Assembly: GCA_021201815.1 (NCBI GenBank)
Contig: JAJQEC010000073.1
Span: 1 to 64,000, forward strand
Source of the DNA: Candidatus Azobacteroides sp.
GTDB lineage: Bacteria; Bacteroidota; Bacteroidia; Bacteroidales; WRGA01
Direction: 5' to 3'
DNA length: 64,000 bases
This document shows, piece after piece, positions 63,827-64,000 of the stretch. A program made the position numbers and the translations under genes. The notes beneath the pieces are model-generated. The model saw only the letters and a program-made list of their open reading frames with translations, ran no database searches and was not told the DNA's origin. Position 1 is the first letter of the stretch; each line of letters starts with the position of its first letter.

Positions 63827-64000
63827 ATGGATATTCTGGATAAAATAATAGCACAGAAAAGAATAGAGTTGCAGACACGGAAAGAAGCCGTAAGTTTGGA
63901 AGTACTCGAAAGTCAGATTTTTGAAAATACCTCAAAACGTTCCTTGAAAAAATCTCTTTTGGCTGCGGAAGTACCTATTATTTCCGAGTTCAAAAGAAAA
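63827..64000 (+). CDS. trpC: Indole-3-glycerol phosphate synthase (5' part)
   Basis: The window ends inside this gene; 58 codons are present. MDILDKIIAQKRIELQTRK and the ending PIISEFKRK (the SEFKRKSPS-type motif with the active-site Lys) identify TrpC. It starts four bases after the trpD stop. The next expected gene, trpF, cannot be seen here; a trpF is present at 1481-2113. Confidence 0.93.
   Translation, partial: MDILDKIIAQKRIELQTRKEAVSLEVLESQIFENTSKRSLKKSLLAAEVPIISEFKRK

Noticed and set aside
1-64000. The window ends join, restoring trpC next to trpF on a circle
   Set aside because: The orientations do not allow it: trpC reads off the right end, while trpFA at the left read leftward, so joining the ends would not place trpF downstream of trpC in the same direction.

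Overview
This window looks like the chromosome of a Bacteroidales bacterium. The evidence is a SusC/SusD pair, a hybrid two-component (HTCS) regulator, GldH, RlpA, RicT and promoters of the Bacteroidota type (TAnnTTTG at -7). Several proteins carry type IX secretion (T9SS) C-terminal sorting domains, which argues against Bacteroides itself and for a Dysgonomonadaceae-, Porphyromonadaceae- or Tannerellaceae-like lineage. I cannot place it more precisely from sequence alone.

Layout. 1-2.4 kb: rlpA, then trpA, trpF and rpmH on the minus strand. 2.4-3.2 kb: a gene-free stretch with a four-unit, exactly 22-bp palindrome array. 3.2-30.4 kb: one large polysaccharide-utilization locus (PUL). It encodes a GH130 phosphorylase, an MFS transporter, an SGNH esterase, two paralogous (alpha/alpha)6-barrel glycosidase-like proteins, three T9SS cargo proteins built from a repeated module of about 150 residues, SusC, SusD, a GxGYxYP-like protein with one more copy of the module, a lipoprotein cut by an in-frame TGA, and an HTCS regulator. 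Two promoters in this locus share a 21-bp-spaced direct repeat that may be the HTCS operator. 30.8-44.5 kb: housekeeping and envelope genes (DJ-1-like, YdeI-like, efp, GT2, rfbC, M48 peptidase, murG, gldH, ricT, pepD, a sugar transferase, a FemAB-like protein, an OmpA-family porin, rimO). 44.6-50.9 kb: an HU/LysM fusion and a short Bat cluster (MoxR, DUF58, BatD-like, BatA). 50.9-55.0 kb, minus strand: purU, then a likely guanidine-II riboswitch in front of a paired SMR exporter, followed closely by hisH, hisA and a sugar aminotransferase. 55.0-55.7 kb: a gene-free stretch with an eight-unit, exactly 23-bp array of ATACGTAT palindromes. 55.7-59.3 kb: an M24 peptidase and three PorT-like outer-membrane barrels. 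59.4-64 kb: trpB-E-G-D-C behind a complete transcription attenuator with a Trp-Trp-Trp leader peptide.

How the genes work together. The PUL is a self-contained system: surface modules and SusCD capture a glycan, esterase and glycosidases trim it, MFS and GH130 take up and phosphorolyse the product, and HTCS senses it. GH130 points to a mannose-containing target. The trp pathway is present in two divergent pieces about 57 kb apart (trpBEGDC at the right, trpFA at the left), which fits a rearrangement of an ancestral trpBEGDCFA operon.

The least explained items are the two exact-period palindrome arrays, the repeated module shared by four T9SS cargo proteins, and families of simple repeats that form long intergenic hairpins.
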